7,385 nucleotides of DNA from Candidatus Nanopelagicales bacterium (lineage in GTDB: Bacteria > Actinomycetota > Actinomycetes > S36-B12 > UBA10799): contig JAUYKX010000171.1 of assembly GCA_030699055.1 (NCBI GenBank), forward strand, positions 1 through 7,385, given 5' to 3'. A program made the position numbers and the translations under genes. Below the pieces are notes generated by a model. It searched no databases and was not told where the DNA came from. It saw only the letters and a list, made by a program, of their open reading frames with translations. Positions 6,749 to 7,385 of this stretch are shown piece after piece (the first letter of the stretch is position 1; every line of letters starts with the position of its first letter).

Positions 6749-7385
6749 GTGTCGGAGACTTGGTCGGCGTCGCTGACCCCCGCGCAGTCCCTTGAACGCT
6801 GGCTGCCCTTTGAGCCACCACCGCCGGCGATACACCGGATGGCGGGTTCGGAGATTGCCGTCTGGTCGTGGGATGCGCCTCTGGACCGGCCCCTGTTGGG
6901 AGACGACCGACGAGGCCTGTTTGTCGAAGGGCTAACGGACGCCTCGACGGACTCGGTCGAGGTGGTGTTGGCCGCCGGTAAAACCCCGGGATTCGCGGAG
7001 CTTGCGGGAAACTTCGCCGCCGTACTCATTCGCGACGACACGTTGATCGCCTATTCGGGTACCAGTGCGGGGTATCCGTTGTATTGGACGAATCTGGGCG
7101 ATGAGCTGATTGTCAGCAATCGGGCGGCGTCGGTCGCGGGAGTCGCGGGGGCCCGTATCGACCCAAGCGGCGCGGCCTGGCTGGCCCGCCTCGGGTACCG
7201 CCCATCCGGGTATGCGACGTTTCAAGGTGTTCGCCAGTTGGAACCGGGCGAGCGACTGTCGGCGAATCGGCGGGACGGCGTGCTTGAGGTCCGCACGGTG
7301 ACGCCGCCGCTGGCGCCGCTGTTCGATCGCGCCGCTGGCTCTCCCAGTGAACTGAACGAGAGGATCCGACACAGCTTCGACCAAG
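6749..7385 (+). CDS. Asparagine-synthetase-like protein, N-terminal glutaminase-fold domain (3' end outside window)
   Basis: The frame is open to the last base; 212 residues are visible from GTG 6749. The N-terminal half of an AsnB-type protein is recognisable: GNFAAVLIRDDTLIAYSG (from residue 87), then SAGYPLYW, equivalent to the RDxxGxxPLYY motif of AsnB, IVSNRAASVAG (from 121) in place of FASEIKAL, and GVRQLEPGE (160-168), the usual turn before the synthetase domain. The window ends at LNERIRHSFDQ, just before the expected SGGxDS PP-loop, so the ATP pyrophosphatase domain is not seen. No candidate start (GTG 6731, GTG 6749, ATG 6839) puts Cys at position 2, so glutaminase activity is unlikely, and the Arg/Asp of the RDxxG motif is also lost. 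Known Cys-less relatives include lasso-peptide cyclases and beta-lactam synthetase; the substrate here cannot be told. The gene starts 10 nt after the 5-oxoprolinase stop, or overlaps it by 8 nt if GTG 6731 is used, suggesting co-transcription. No clear Shine-Dalgarno is visible. Confidence 0.82.
   Translation, partial: MSETWSASLTPAQSLERWLPFEPPPPAIHRMAGSEIAVWSWDAPLDRPLLGDDRRGLFVEGLTDASTDSVEVVLAAGKTPGFAELAGNFAAVLIRDDTLIAYSGTSAGYPLYWTNLGDELIVSNRAASVAGVAGARIDPSGAAWLARLGYRPSGYATFQGVRQLEPGERLSANRRDGVLEVRTVTPPLAPLFDRAAGSPSELNERIRHSFDQ

Noticed and set aside
6739..6838. Lasso precursor peptide gene next to the AsnB-like gene
   Set aside because: No short frame with a plausible leader and a Gly-led core ending in Asp/Glu ring residues is visible in or near the gap; any precursor would have to lie beyond the window.
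6739..7385. Treating the right end as non-coding or as an antisense gene
   Set aside because: A + strand frame is open from 6749 to the last base and encodes a recognisable AsnB-type N-terminal domain; the antisense frame there is a shadow.
1..7385. CRISPR array, tRNA/rRNA genes, transposase or insertion sequence ends
   Set aside because: No regularly spaced repeats, no RNA gene signatures and no transposase motifs were found on either strand.

Overview
The window reads as a chromosomal stretch from a high-GC Gram-positive bacterium, most likely an actinomycete (Actinomycetota). The SecY and short-type adenylate kinase sequences look actinobacterial, GTG starts are likely at three genes, and GC is high over most of the window. 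I cannot place it below phylum from sequence alone. Every gene I can support lies on the + strand, and no stretch longer than 100 bases is left without a gene.

Layout. (1) Positions 1-920 hold the C-terminal ~305 residues of SecY, the protein-translocation channel. (2) Positions 993-1592 hold adk, adenylate kinase. This secY-adk pair is the usual tail of the spc ribosomal operon, but the expected next genes (map, infA, rpmJ, rpsM and so on) are absent and the synteny stops at adk. (3) Positions 1649-2242 encode a small, beta-rich lipoprotein of unknown function with a clear lipobox, in DNA of visibly lower GC. (4) Positions 2334-3023 encode a CutC-family TIM-barrel protein. It may be preceded by a 16-codon leader ORF whose stop overlaps the cutC start (ATGA). 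(5) Positions 3100-6738 encode a full-length single-chain ATP-dependent 5-oxoprolinase, with HyuA-like and HyuB-like halves fused. (6) From about 6749 to the window end runs an open, 3'-truncated gene for an asparagine-synthetase-like protein. It has the N-terminal Ntn/glutaminase fold but no possible N-terminal cysteine, and the window ends just before the expected synthetase (PP-loop) domain.

How they fit together. secY and adk are housekeeping genes. The cutC, 5-oxoprolinase and AsnB-like genes are closely spaced on one strand (76 nt, then about 10 nt or a short overlap) and could be co-transcribed. 5-Oxoprolinase yields glutamate, and an AsnB-like enzyme without glutaminase activity would activate a carboxylate with ATP to form an amide or lactam bond. 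A functional link between them is only inference. The AsnB-like gene is the most interesting object here, because such glutaminase-dead forms include lasso-peptide cyclases and beta-lactam synthetase. No lasso precursor or other cluster gene is visible in this window.
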